DNA from: Bacillota bacterium
Lineage (GTDB): Bacteria; Bacillota; Clostridia; Acetivibrionales; DTU013
DNA: 42,444 nucleotides
Assembly (NCBI GenBank): GCA_023399355.1
Contig: JAEWQC010000074.1
Location: 1 to 42,444, forward strand
Reading direction: 5' to 3'
Below, in pieces: positions 36,018 through 42,444 of this stretch. Position 1 is the first letter of the stretch. Each line of letters starts with the position of its first letter. The translations under genes were made by a program, and so were the position numbers. Below the pieces are notes generated by a model. The model was not told where the DNA came from and did no database searches. It saw only the letters and a list, made by a program, of their open reading frames with translations.

Positions 36018-36066
36018 ACTTGAAAACCTATGCGGGACTTTGGGATTATACATTAATTCTGTTGAT
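36018..36066 (+). repeat. 49-bp direct repeat, copy 2 (at the IS21 left end)
   Basis: An exact copy of 33066-33114 in the integrase. It stops where the insertion sequence begins at 36067; the sequence to its left is not integrase. Confidence 0.9.
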
Positions 36067-36164
36067 TGCGCATTCCGGCGTATCCGGACGGCGATTCCGA
36101 TAACATCCGGACACTAAACCGGCATTATCCGGACACCTTGTCGGTTGATTTGATTCTATGATAT

Positions 36165-36932
36165 TTATCCATTCATTGCAAGATTCTGGAGAATTTTTTC
36201 TGCCATAACCTCACGCATCGACAATTTTGAATCAAGAGCCAGGATGTATGAGTTATGGACAATCCTGTCCATAATGGCATCAGCAATCGTCGGATCGGGG
36301 AAGAGTTCGTACCATCTGGTATGGGCGATCTCTCCGGACAGGATCATGGAAGCTTTGTTGTATCTGCTTTCTGCAATTTCGAGGATGTCGCGGCTTTCTT
36401 CAAGAGTATACGATTTCAAACCGATATCATCGAGAATGAGTAGCTTGACACTTTGCATGCTTGCCATGAACCGGGCATATTTGTTTTCCGCTTTTGCTGC
36501 CTGTATCTCAAGAAGAAGTTCCGGGATTCGATAATATCTGGTGGAATATCCATAGCGACAGGCTGCATTCCCAAAGGCACAAGCCAGATAAGTCTTGCCA
36601 CTTCCGGTTTTGCCGGTAATTACGATATTGAGTTTCTGTTCTATGTACGTACAAGCGGAAAGAGTCTGTATTGTTTTTTTGTCAATTGTCCTGTCGGCAG
36701 TGTAATCAATATCCTCCAAGCAAGCATCCAATCCAAGGGAGGCCATTGCAAGAAGCCTCCTGATGCGGGAATTCTTCTTGTAGAGCCATTCCTTTTCGAC
36801 CATAATCCCAAGCCTCTCCTCGAAAGAGAGGCCCTCCATCGAATTGTCAGGGTTGCTCAACATTTGAGCCATGATTTTCAGCTTCATGTCCCGAAGTTTT
36901 TCAACAGTAGGATTATTGAGCATTGAGACCAC
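36165..36932 (-). CDS. istB: IS21 helper ATPase IstB
   Basis: 255 residues with a DnaC/DnaA-like AAA+ core: Walker A VITGKTGSGKTYLACAFG and Walker B VKLLILDDIGL. It assists the IstA transposase by selecting and remodelling target DNA. It overlaps the istA end by 20 bases. Length is normal and there is no lesion. Confidence 0.95.
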   Translation of the reverse strand: MVSMLNNPTVEKLRDMKLKIMAQMLSNPDNSMEGLSFEERLGIMVEKEWLYKKNSRIRRLLAMASLGLDACLEDIDYTADRTIDKKTIQTLSACTYIEQKLNIVITGKTGSGKTYLACAFGNAACRYGYSTRYYRIPELLLEIQAAKAENKYARFMASMQSVKLLILDDIGLKSYTLEESRDILEIAESRYNKASMILSGEIAHTRWYELFPDPTIADAIMDRIVHNSYILALDSKLSMREVMAEKILQNLAMNG

Positions 36933-38421
36933 CTCCAGAAAAAGCGCTGCTACCTCTCACATTATCATGGAGGATGATTTTCTCACTCCTGTTTTCTGCG
37001 ACATTTTGAGTGACTTGCTTTAATACAAGACTGAAATATTTGTATGAGCAAGCATTTCTCTCGAGAGCTTCACGGCTAGCACTTTCCATAATCTCGCTGG
37101 AATAGCTTTTGCTGAACCTCATAATGCCCATGCATGCTCTGTAAGTCTGAACAGGATATTCGCGGGTGGATGGACCAATCTTTTCAGCCCATGCCAGAAA
37201 TCGATCGGAGTTCCAGCCGGACACTGCCTTATGACCTTCAGGCATATGTTCAGGCAGCGTCGTATATCTCTTGAAGGTGTTGTAATTCCTGGGGTATGCA
37301 GCTACACGTTCATTGCCAATATATATTTCAATGCCCCTGGCAGTAGCACGAATGGAACACAGCTGATTGATGTAGGAATAGTGAACGCTGTAGAAGAAGC
37401 CATCATAATCGATGTGATAGTTGAACGGGACCTTGGTTTCTTTCCACTCGGCGTACTCATACTTTTGAGCAGGCAACGGCTGAAGACATGGCTTGTCAAT
37501 CCGCTCAAAGGCAGTCAACCGATTTCCCTCCATTTTCTGAAACGGTCTCTTGATAAACTTCGTTAGCATTTCTGCAATTGCCAGGTTTATCTCATGTATG
37601 CTAAAAAATTGCTGATTACGGAGGGCTGCAATGATCCGCCGGGAGACATTGCCTACCATGTTTTCATCCGCTGCTTTATCCTCTGGCTTAAAACCTCTTG
37701 CAGGAACTATGGTCGCCCTGTAATGCCTAGCCATTTCGTAGTAGCTTTTATTCAAGACGGGATCCAAACGATCGGGTTTGATAACAGCAGTCTTTGTATT
37801 GTCCGGAATGATGATTCTGGGCACACCTCTGAAGTGCTCAAATGCTCTTACATGAGCGTCTATCCAGTTTGCAACTTTCATATCTTCGTATGCATAGGCA
37901 AACGGGTAAGCACTGGCAGGCAAGACAGCCACGAATATGTATGCTTCCTTGATTTCTCCAGTCTCGGTGTCAACATAGGACATGGTACTCCCAGCCCAGT
38001 CGACTTCTACCTCTTCGCCTGCTTTATGTTCCTTATGCATTTGGATGTTGTTCTGTTTTTTGAAGTCACTGTACCGCTCACAGAATTGAGAGTACATAAG
38101 ACCGTCGGGATATCTTTCTTTGTACTCCTCCCAAAGCAGCATGAGGGTTACATTCTTTCTCTTCATCTCACGAAAAATATATTCCATGTCTGGTTCCGGG
38201 AAAGAAGCCTTTCTTTCAGTTGGTGGATAGAGAAGTGACATTAACTGTTTGTCATTGAGATCAACTGGCCATGTTATTCCGGCCTTTTCAGCCCTGCTCA
38301 ACACCTCTGCTACGGTTGATTTGCCACAATTGCAGGCTTGGGCGATCTCTCTTAGGGATAACAGAGCCTCGTACTTTAGTCTTAGTATTTCTCTTGTTCT
38401 TGGCATTTCCAGCCTCCTCAT
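36913..38421 (-). CDS. istA: IS21 transposase IstA
   Basis: 502 residues. The N-terminal helix-turn-helix is LSLREIAQACNCGKSTV; the integrase core has EVEVDWAGSTMSYVD (first Asp), IIIPDNTKTAV (second Asp) and the DENMVGNV segment near the catalytic Glu. A C-terminal Mu-like tail follows. It is translated ahead of istB with a short overlap. It appears complete. Confidence 0.95.
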   Translation of the reverse strand: MRRLEMPRTREILRLKYEALLSLREIAQACNCGKSTVAEVLSRAEKAGITWPVDLNDKQLMSLLYPPTERKASFPEPDMEYIFREMKRKNVTLMLLWEEYKERYPDGLMYSQFCERYSDFKKQNNIQMHKEHKAGEEVEVDWAGSTMSYVDTETGEIKEAYIFVAVLPASAYPFAYAYEDMKVANWIDAHVRAFEHFRGVPRIIIPDNTKTAVIKPDRLDPVLNKSYYEMARHYRATIVPARGFKPEDKAADENMVGNVSRRIIAALRNQQFFSIHEINLAIAEMLTKFIKRPFQKMEGNRLTAFERIDKPCLQPLPAQKYEYAEWKETKVPFNYHIDYDGFFYSVHYSYINQLCSIRATARGIEIYIGNERVAAYPRNYNTFKRYTTLPEHMPEGHKAVSGWNSDRFLAWAEKIGPSTREYPVQTYRACMGIMRFSKSYSSEIMESASREALERNACSYKYFSLVLKQVTQNVAENRSEKIILHDNVRGSSAFSGGGLNAQ

Positions 38422-38712
38422 CGTTTGGCCTCCCCCTTATCATTCTGATAAGAGAGTACCAGTTATTTTATTAACTCGACAAGGTGTCCGGATGTTGTCG
38501 GAATGGTGTCCGAATAATTCCGGAATGCTGTCCGGATGTTGCCGGAATCAGTGTCCGGATGTTACCGGAATACGCAATAATACTATGAATTGACTACTGC
38601 TAAATCAGAAACTATTATTTTTCTGATATTTGGCTCAGTAATCTGGGCTTCAAAACTTGAAATAATTAATTCGTTTAATGTTGAATAATAATTTTTCATT
38701 TGTAACTACTGA

Positions 38713-38765
38713 CAATATAATATGAATGTTCATTCATATTATATTGCAGTTACGTTTTTTGTAAA
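38713..38765 (-). promoter_or_regulatory. orphan minus-strand promoter with TetR-type operator
   Basis: A 16-bp perfect palindrome (38713-38728 and 38731-38746, centre TT) contains ATGAATGTTCATTCAT, like operators of TetR-family regulators. On the minus strand it overlaps TATAAT (38738-38743), with TTTACA 16 bases upstream (38760-38765). The promoter points left into the IS21-like element, not at any intact gene. It may also form a hairpin after tetR. Confidence 0.6.
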
Positions 38766-38779
38766 GAGAAAATAGTTGA

Positions 38780-39373
38780 TTATTGGCTTAATTCCTTATG
38801 CATTAGCAACCCATATAATACCAGTTTCAACATACCCTCCCGGTTATTTGCATTGTGGTCAGGATTAACTGTAGTATTACTTGTATAATCGATAGCATTT
38901 AAAAAGTTTAAAATAGTTTCGGTCGGTATCGAGGTATCTATACAGCCATCAGCCTTTCCAAACTCGATATACTTCCTGTAAAGTTGATTTTTCTTGTCCT
39001 TAAGGGTGTCAACGATGGCTTGCACCATCTGAGGATCTTCCAGCGCAGCTACTGAAAAAAATTCCTCAATTGAGTGTCCAACATCTTCAGAACAAAGTGA
39101 AAGTGCTTTTTTTACTTTTTCATGGAAGGAGAGAGGCTGAGAGAGAATCTCGTCTGCAGTTTTAATCATATCATCCATTATGGATGATATTGCTTCTTTG
39201 ACTAAAAGGTTTTTACTGCCAAAGTAATTATAAATTGAGACCTGTGATACTTTTGCCAAAGCAGCGATATTTTTTATATTTGTATTTACAAAACCGTTTC
39301 TACGAAATAAATCCAGAGCTACTTGCAAAATAGCTTCTTTTTTTTTGTTGGTTCGTATTTCGAATTTGTTCAT
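38780..39373 (-). CDS. TetR/AcrR-family transcriptional regulator
   Basis: 197 residues with an N-terminal helix-turn-helix (AILQVALDLFRRNGFVNTNI, then AALAKVSQVSIYNYFGSKN), the TetR signature. The C-terminal ligand-binding half is not specific. It is divergent from the gene at 39756, with palindromes between them, and another palindrome lies beyond its 3' end. It probably represses itself and these neighbours. ATG 39373 has an AGGAGC ribosome site. Confidence 0.9.
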   Translation of the reverse strand: MNKFEIRTNKKKEAILQVALDLFRRNGFVNTNIKNIAALAKVSQVSIYNYFGSKNLLVKEAISSIMDDMIKTADEILSQPLSFHEKVKKALSLCSEDVGHSIEEFFSVAALEDPQMVQAIVDTLKDKKNQLYRKYIEFGKADGCIDTSIPTETILNFLNAIDYTSNTTVNPDHNANNREGMLKLVLYGLLMHKELSQ

Positions 39374-39418
39374 TATAAAAGCTCCTCTTGAGCAATTTTT
39401 TATAATTATTATAACATG

Positions 39419-39448
39419 TTTTGAAATAATAAATATAATATTTCAAAA
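39419..39448. promoter_or_regulatory. palindrome in the tetR/CPBP intergenic region
   Basis: TTTTGAAATA, ten bases, TATTTCAAAA: a perfect inverted repeat in the divergent control region, a candidate TetR operator. A second GAAAT/ATTTC pair lies at 39486-39511. Confidence 0.5.
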
Positions 39449-39452
39449 TTTA

Positions 39453-39481
39453 TTGACTTTAGTATTTAAGAATTATATGAT
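39453..39481 (+). promoter_or_regulatory. promoter reading toward the CPBP gene
   Basis: TTGACT at 39453-39458, 17-base spacer, TATGAT at 39476-39481. Flanked on both sides by GAAAT...ATTTC palindromes. Confidence 0.65.
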
Positions 39482-39642
39482 TAATTATGAAATATTAATT
39501 ACATAATTTCAAAACTTTTAGGAGCATTCCTGTAAGTAAGAAATATGAGCTTTGAAAAAATAAAGACCCTCACGTAGAATAAGAAATGTGCGCCAAACCA
39601 CCACAGTTAAGGCATAAATCAAATATACGGAGGGTAACTGAT

Positions 39643-39690
39643 ATGAATACATTTGATACCTGGGTTACAGATTTAATAAAAAAAGCATAA
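39643..39690 (+). CDS. 15-residue open frame with strong ribosome site
   Basis: ATG 39643 lies nine bases after GGAGGG and encodes MNTFDTWVTDLIKKA, which could form a short amphipathic helix. Two stops in a row end it. It is in the leader of the CPBP gene, so it could be a leader peptide, a tiny secreted peptide, or a remnant of a larger gene (the same frame stays protein-like after the stops). Confidence 0.35.
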   Translation: MNTFDTWVTDLIKKA

Positions 39691-39755
39691 TAAGAAATTT
39701 TTAGATTAAGCGAGATAATACGAGTAAATGAAAGTTATTATAAGGAGGAGTATTG

Positions 39756-40478
39756 TTGAATAAAAACAAAGAAATAAAAAACATAGGGAAGCTAATATTT
39801 CTTCATTTGTTTCCTGGGATTGTATTCAGCATAGTCTACATATTCTTTTATAAGTTGGGATTGATGGAAGGATATCCTAAAATAATTATAGCAAGTCTGT
39901 CCGCAGTTTTTTCTACAATACCTATAGAACTTGGGCTTTTGTTTTATGTAGCAAAAAAGGAAGATGGAAGCTACAACATAATTAAAATACTTGGGTTAAA
40001 AAGTAAAATGAACATTACAAAATTAATAGTATTCTCTCTTTCATTGTTTGTAGCAGGAGGAATACTTATGATAGTTCTTAAACCAGTTTCAAATTACTTT
40101 TTAAACATTGTATTCCGTTGGATTCCAGACTGGTATAATTGGAATCAAGATATGACCTTGTTTAATAGAAGTATTATAATTCTTACCATAGTTGTAGAAT
40201 TTATTATCTTTACTCTGATAGTGCCGATCATTGAAGAATTTTACTTCAGAGGATATTTACTCTCTCGTATGAAATGGTTGGGAAAGTATAGTGTTTTATT
40301 AAATGCAGTGTTATTTTCTGTTTATAACTTTCAGTCACCTTGGCTCATTATAACAAGAATTATATATATGTTGCCATTATATTATTTCGTTAATAAAAAG
40401 GATTCGTTGAAACTAGGGATATTGGTACATTGCTTAGCTAATTTTATAGATGTGGTACTTTTAACACTATTATTGTAA
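39756..40478 (+). CDS. CPBP-family intramembrane protease (second)
   Basis: About 240 residues with six or more helices and the CPBP signature PIIEEFYFRGYLLSRM and a late HCLANF. The middle motif reads FSVYNF, so the usual His is Asn, which may lower or change activity. Start TTG 39756 is five bases after AAGGAGGAG (a TTG three bases earlier is closer still). It is likely controlled by the divergent TetR. It is unlike the CPBP protein in the island. Confidence 0.8.
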   Translation: MNKNKEIKNIGKLIFLHLFPGIVFSIVYIFFYKLGLMEGYPKIIIASLSAVFSTIPIELGLLFYVAKKEDGSYNIIKILGLKSKMNITKLIVFSLSLFVAGGILMIVLKPVSNYFLNIVFRWIPDWYNWNQDMTLFNRSIIILTIVVEFIIFTLIVPIIEEFYFRGYLLSRMKWLGKYSVLLNAVLFSVYNFQSPWLIITRIIYMLPLYYFVNKKDSLKLGILVHCLANFIDVVLLTLLL

Positions 40479-40612
40479 TTTTGTCCACTTTTCTTAAAGT
40501 TATTTACAAAAGGAATCCGATACATTCATCAAACGATTATATCCCACCGTTTAAATTGAAAGAACCGGCATTCCTCCAAAAAGTTTCCTCACCAAGAGCG
40601 TGGAGGAGTTGA

Positions 40613-40870
40613 ATGAATTACAATCCAGCCATGGGTATACTTTACATGGGGTCTATTCTGGAACTGAACGGCTATGAGCCGGATATGTCGCTTACTTATA
40701 ACACACTTTCCCCAAGGACATGGTAGCATACCCACCGTGAGGAGTTGGGCATGGCGCTTACTTCGGAGAATTTTGAAGATTTTAATATTCTGCAGCCGCT
40801 GGTGGAAACAAAAAACTTTACACTGAACGATCAGAGGGAGATATACAGTAAGGCTGCGCCATACCTCTAG
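40613..40870 (+). pseudogene. decayed fragment, perhaps of a B12-binding radical SAM protein
   Basis: The frame starts behind GGAGGAG with PAMGILYMGSILELNGYEPD, which resembles the cobalamin-binding start of B12 radical SAM enzymes. It is stopped by TAG at 40724 and continues in the same frame to 40870 (ENFEDFNILQPLVETKNFTL). Most of the protein is missing. Family assignment is tentative. Confidence 0.4.
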
Positions 40871-40910
40871 TATCATAATTTTGGTATTGGGAAGGGAGAG
40901 TCGGTGAAAA

Positions 40911-41042
40911 ATGTATAACAAAATAATATTAAGGACAATTTCAGACTTAAGCTTTGCGGGTGAGAAATGCAATAACGATCTGATCAACAGTGAGAAGGGG
41001 ATACTTCTAAAGCCAAGCCCGAAATCAGAGATGAGAATATAG
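40911..41042 (+). CDS. 43-residue hypothetical frame
   Basis: ATG preceded at a distance by AAGGGAGAG; reads MYNKIILRTISDLSFAGEKC at its start. No family is recognised, and it follows a decayed gene, so it may be a remnant. Confidence 0.25.
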   Translation: MYNKIILRTISDLSFAGEKCNNDLINSEKGILLKPSPKSEMRI

Positions 41043-41182
41043 TGTCCCATTGTGTCAGCAATCACGATGTTTGGCGGGATGATTTATCACCGACATTGGC
41101 ATGACCGCCGGACCGTCATACCGTCATATGATGATTTTAAGGTTAGATTGCCAATAAAAGTTAGATTTTAGGGAGAGTCAGA

Positions 41183-41446
41183 ATGCATAAATATATTATT
41201 CTGGAAGACAACATAAAGGCAAACACCAAGCATTATGTGGGGTTTCCACCGGAGGTTAGCAGTAACTATGGTGAGGCTATTCTTTTGCCTGTAGCTAAAG
41301 TCATCATTTTATACCAGACACCGGACAGCTATATACTGTATAGATATGATTTAAAAGGCGAATTTGTTGGTGACACATGGCATGAAACTGAGGAGGATGC
41401 GATAGACCAAGTTGATTTTGAGTTTAGCCTTAATCATAAACATTAA
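41183..41446 (+). CDS. small hypothetical protein
   Basis: 87 residues behind AGGGAGAG. Soluble and mixed alpha/beta in appearance (YIILEDNIKANTKHYVGFPP, a GEAILLPVAKVIILYQ strand pair, and an acidic tail with ETEEDAIDQVDFEF). No motif is recognised. It stands alone on the plus strand. Confidence 0.55.
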   Translation: MHKYIILEDNIKANTKHYVGFPPEVSSNYGEAILLPVAKVIILYQTPDSYILYRYDLKGEFVGDTWHETEEDAIDQVDFEFSLNHKH

Positions 41447-41585
41447 GGTTTTAAAGGAAATCAGCTATTTTTATAGAATATAAACAGATGGCTATTTGGC
41501 ATAGAGAATATGAATAGATAGAGCAAAATTATAAGCTTAAGAAGACGGGAATCTTTATATCATATCTTGTAGAGAGGCTTGAAAT

Positions 41586-42444
41586 ATGAAAACCATTATA
41601 AGGAATGCAATTATCATTCTTACAGTAGCCGCTTTCATTGCAGCAAACTTAATATTGGTAAACAAATTGATTTCTATCAACAGTACCGGGACTATGCTAA
41701 AACCCAAGATCGTCTTGATAAGTCATATATATTCAAACCCTTACTGGAACTATGTCAAGCTCGGAGCAGAAAAGGCAGCCAGGGAAAGAGGCGCCGTAAT
41801 CGACTTCCAAGGTCCGGATGTCGCCAATGCGGACGAGGGCATCAAGCTGATCAATATGGCATATTCCGCAAAGGTCGCCGGTATCATTACCTATATACAG
41901 GACCAGTACAAATACAATGATGTGATAAATATGGTAGTGAAGTCAGGTATGCCTTTAGTCACCATAGACTCCGATGCGGAAAAATCGAACAGGCTTGCAT
42001 ATGTGGGGACCGACAATGTTAATGCAGGAAGGATTGCAGCAAAGGAAATCATACGGCAAATAGGGACTGACGGGAAAATAGCAGTGATAATCGGTGGCAA
42101 AGATGTGAAGAACCAGGTGGAGCGTCTCAGCGGTCTTAAGGATTACGTGAAGAATAATTCAAATTTGATGGTGACGGATGTCCAATCCTCGGATGCCTTC
42201 CTGTTGGAAGCGGAAATTGCAGCGAACCATATCCTGACTGATGATCAGGATGTAAAAGCCATTTTCTGCGCTTCGGCCCTGGATGGCCAGGGCGCGGAAA
42301 AAGCTGTGAGCAGCCACAAACTCGATGGAAAGGTAAAAATCATCTGCTTTGACGATCTCCCCGAAACCCTTGACATGATAAAGGAAGGGAAAATTGTCGC
42401 AACGATTGTACAGAAGCCTTTTTATATGGGATACAAGGCAGTAC
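41586..42444 (+). CDS. membrane-anchored sugar-binding protein (Peripla_BP_4), 3' end outside window
   Basis: The frame is open to the end of the window (286 residues seen). The N-terminus is an uncleaved or weak signal/anchor helix (AIIILTVAAFIAANLILVNK) without a lipobox Cys. It is followed by a type I periplasmic-binding fold: PKIVLISHIYSNPYWNYVKLG, GIITYIQDQ, PLVTIDSDAEKSNRLAYVG, IAVIIGGKD and IICFDDLPETLDMIKEGKI. Such proteins deliver sugars to ABC importers or feed signals to a sensor kinase encoded next door. The partner would lie downstream, outside the window. Confidence 0.85.
   Translation, partial: MKTIIRNAIIILTVAAFIAANLILVNKLISINSTGTMLKPKIVLISHIYSNPYWNYVKLGAEKAARERGAVIDFQGPDVANADEGIKLINMAYSAKVAGIITYIQDQYKYNDVINMVVKSGMPLVTIDSDAEKSNRLAYVGTDNVNAGRIAAKEIIRQIGTDGKIAVIIGGKDVKNQVERLSGLKDYVKNNSNLMVTDVQSSDAFLLEAEIAANHILTDDQDVKAIFCASALDGQGAEKAVSSHKLDGKVKIICFDDLPETLDMIKEGKIVATIVQKPFYMGYKAV

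Larger units (their letters stand above)
36067..38576 (-). mobile_element. complete IS21-family insertion sequence
   Basis: The left end reads TGCGCATTCCGGCGTATCCG. The right end, reverse-complemented, reads TGCGTATTCCGGTAACATCC, so the terminal inverted repeats agree at 11 of the first 12 bases. Both ends contain further repeats of an ATCCGGACA unit, typical multiple transposase-binding sites of IS21 elements. The inside holds istA and istB on the minus strand, both intact. No target-site duplication is visible (left flank GTTGAT, right flank ATAATA). Confidence 0.93.

Noticed and set aside
36453..36926. A 157-residue plus-strand frame
   Set aside because: It is the antisense of istB, which is intact with clear ATPase motifs.
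37594..38238. A 214-residue plus-strand frame
   Set aside because: It is the antisense of istA, has no ribosome site and has no recognisable domain.

Overview
The window looks like a chromosomal segment of a low-GC, spore-forming member of the Clostridia. The signs are an alpha/beta-type small acid-soluble spore protein, an FtsE-FtsX-PcsB-CtpA run, strong AGGAGG-type ribosome sites, Gfo/Idh/MocA dehydrogenases next to an MsmK/UgpC-type sugar ABC ATPase, and a CdaR-like regulator. The genus cannot be fixed from the sequence alone; saccharolytic Ruminiclostridium/Acetivibrio-like lineages would fit.

Layout. 1-5.7 kb: the 3' part of a GT-B glycosyltransferase, a convergent AraC regulator, two dehydrogenases and the sugar ABC ATPase, closed by a terminator. 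5.73-6.06 kb: the 5' (domain I) part of a group II intron, without its reverse transcriptase. 6.5-22.2 kb: an AT-rich, all-plus-strand biosynthetic island. 22.8-31.1 kb: core genes (CdaR-like regulator, ftsE, ftsX, PcsB-like hydrolase, ctpA, a spore protein, a methyltransferase, a cold shock protein, hslO). 31.2-32.5 kb: five tRNA genes (Val, Asp, Phe, Gly, then Cys) and a DUF3795 gene. 32.6-38.6 kb: a decayed integrative region downstream of tRNA-Cys, with a broken tyrosine integrase, a dGTPase-like HD protein, repeats, a 41-residue protein and a full IS21-family element. 38.6-42.4 kb: a TetR regulator with palindromic sites, a CPBP protease, decayed fragments, a small hypothetical protein, and the start of a membrane-anchored sugar-binding protein that runs off the window.

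The island is the main discovery candidate. It combines three chemistries. (1) A cysteine-rich peptide maturation system: a radical SAM/SPASM enzyme, a 64-residue precursor with six Cys and repeated C-x3-D spacing, a CPBP protease and exporters. (2) A block matching the side-chain machinery of butirosin biosynthesis: a BtrH-like acyltransferase, a BtrK-like PLP decarboxylase, a BtrI-like carrier protein and a BtrJ-like ATP-grasp ligase. This predicts a carrier-bound amino acid, probably 4-aminobutyryl, that is handed to an acceptor. (3) Two more adenylate-forming enzymes (PaaK-like and acyl-AMP ligase-like) and a second carrier protein. No aminoglycoside, ketosynthase or condensation genes are present. 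The simplest model is a thioether-bridged peptide (ranthipeptide type) that is acylated by a carrier-bound amino acid and possibly an acyl group, then exported. The enzyme families are read from sequence; the product is inference.

Several starts were moved to codons with better ribosome sites. Two island genes appear to lack a normal start codon and may begin at ATT.
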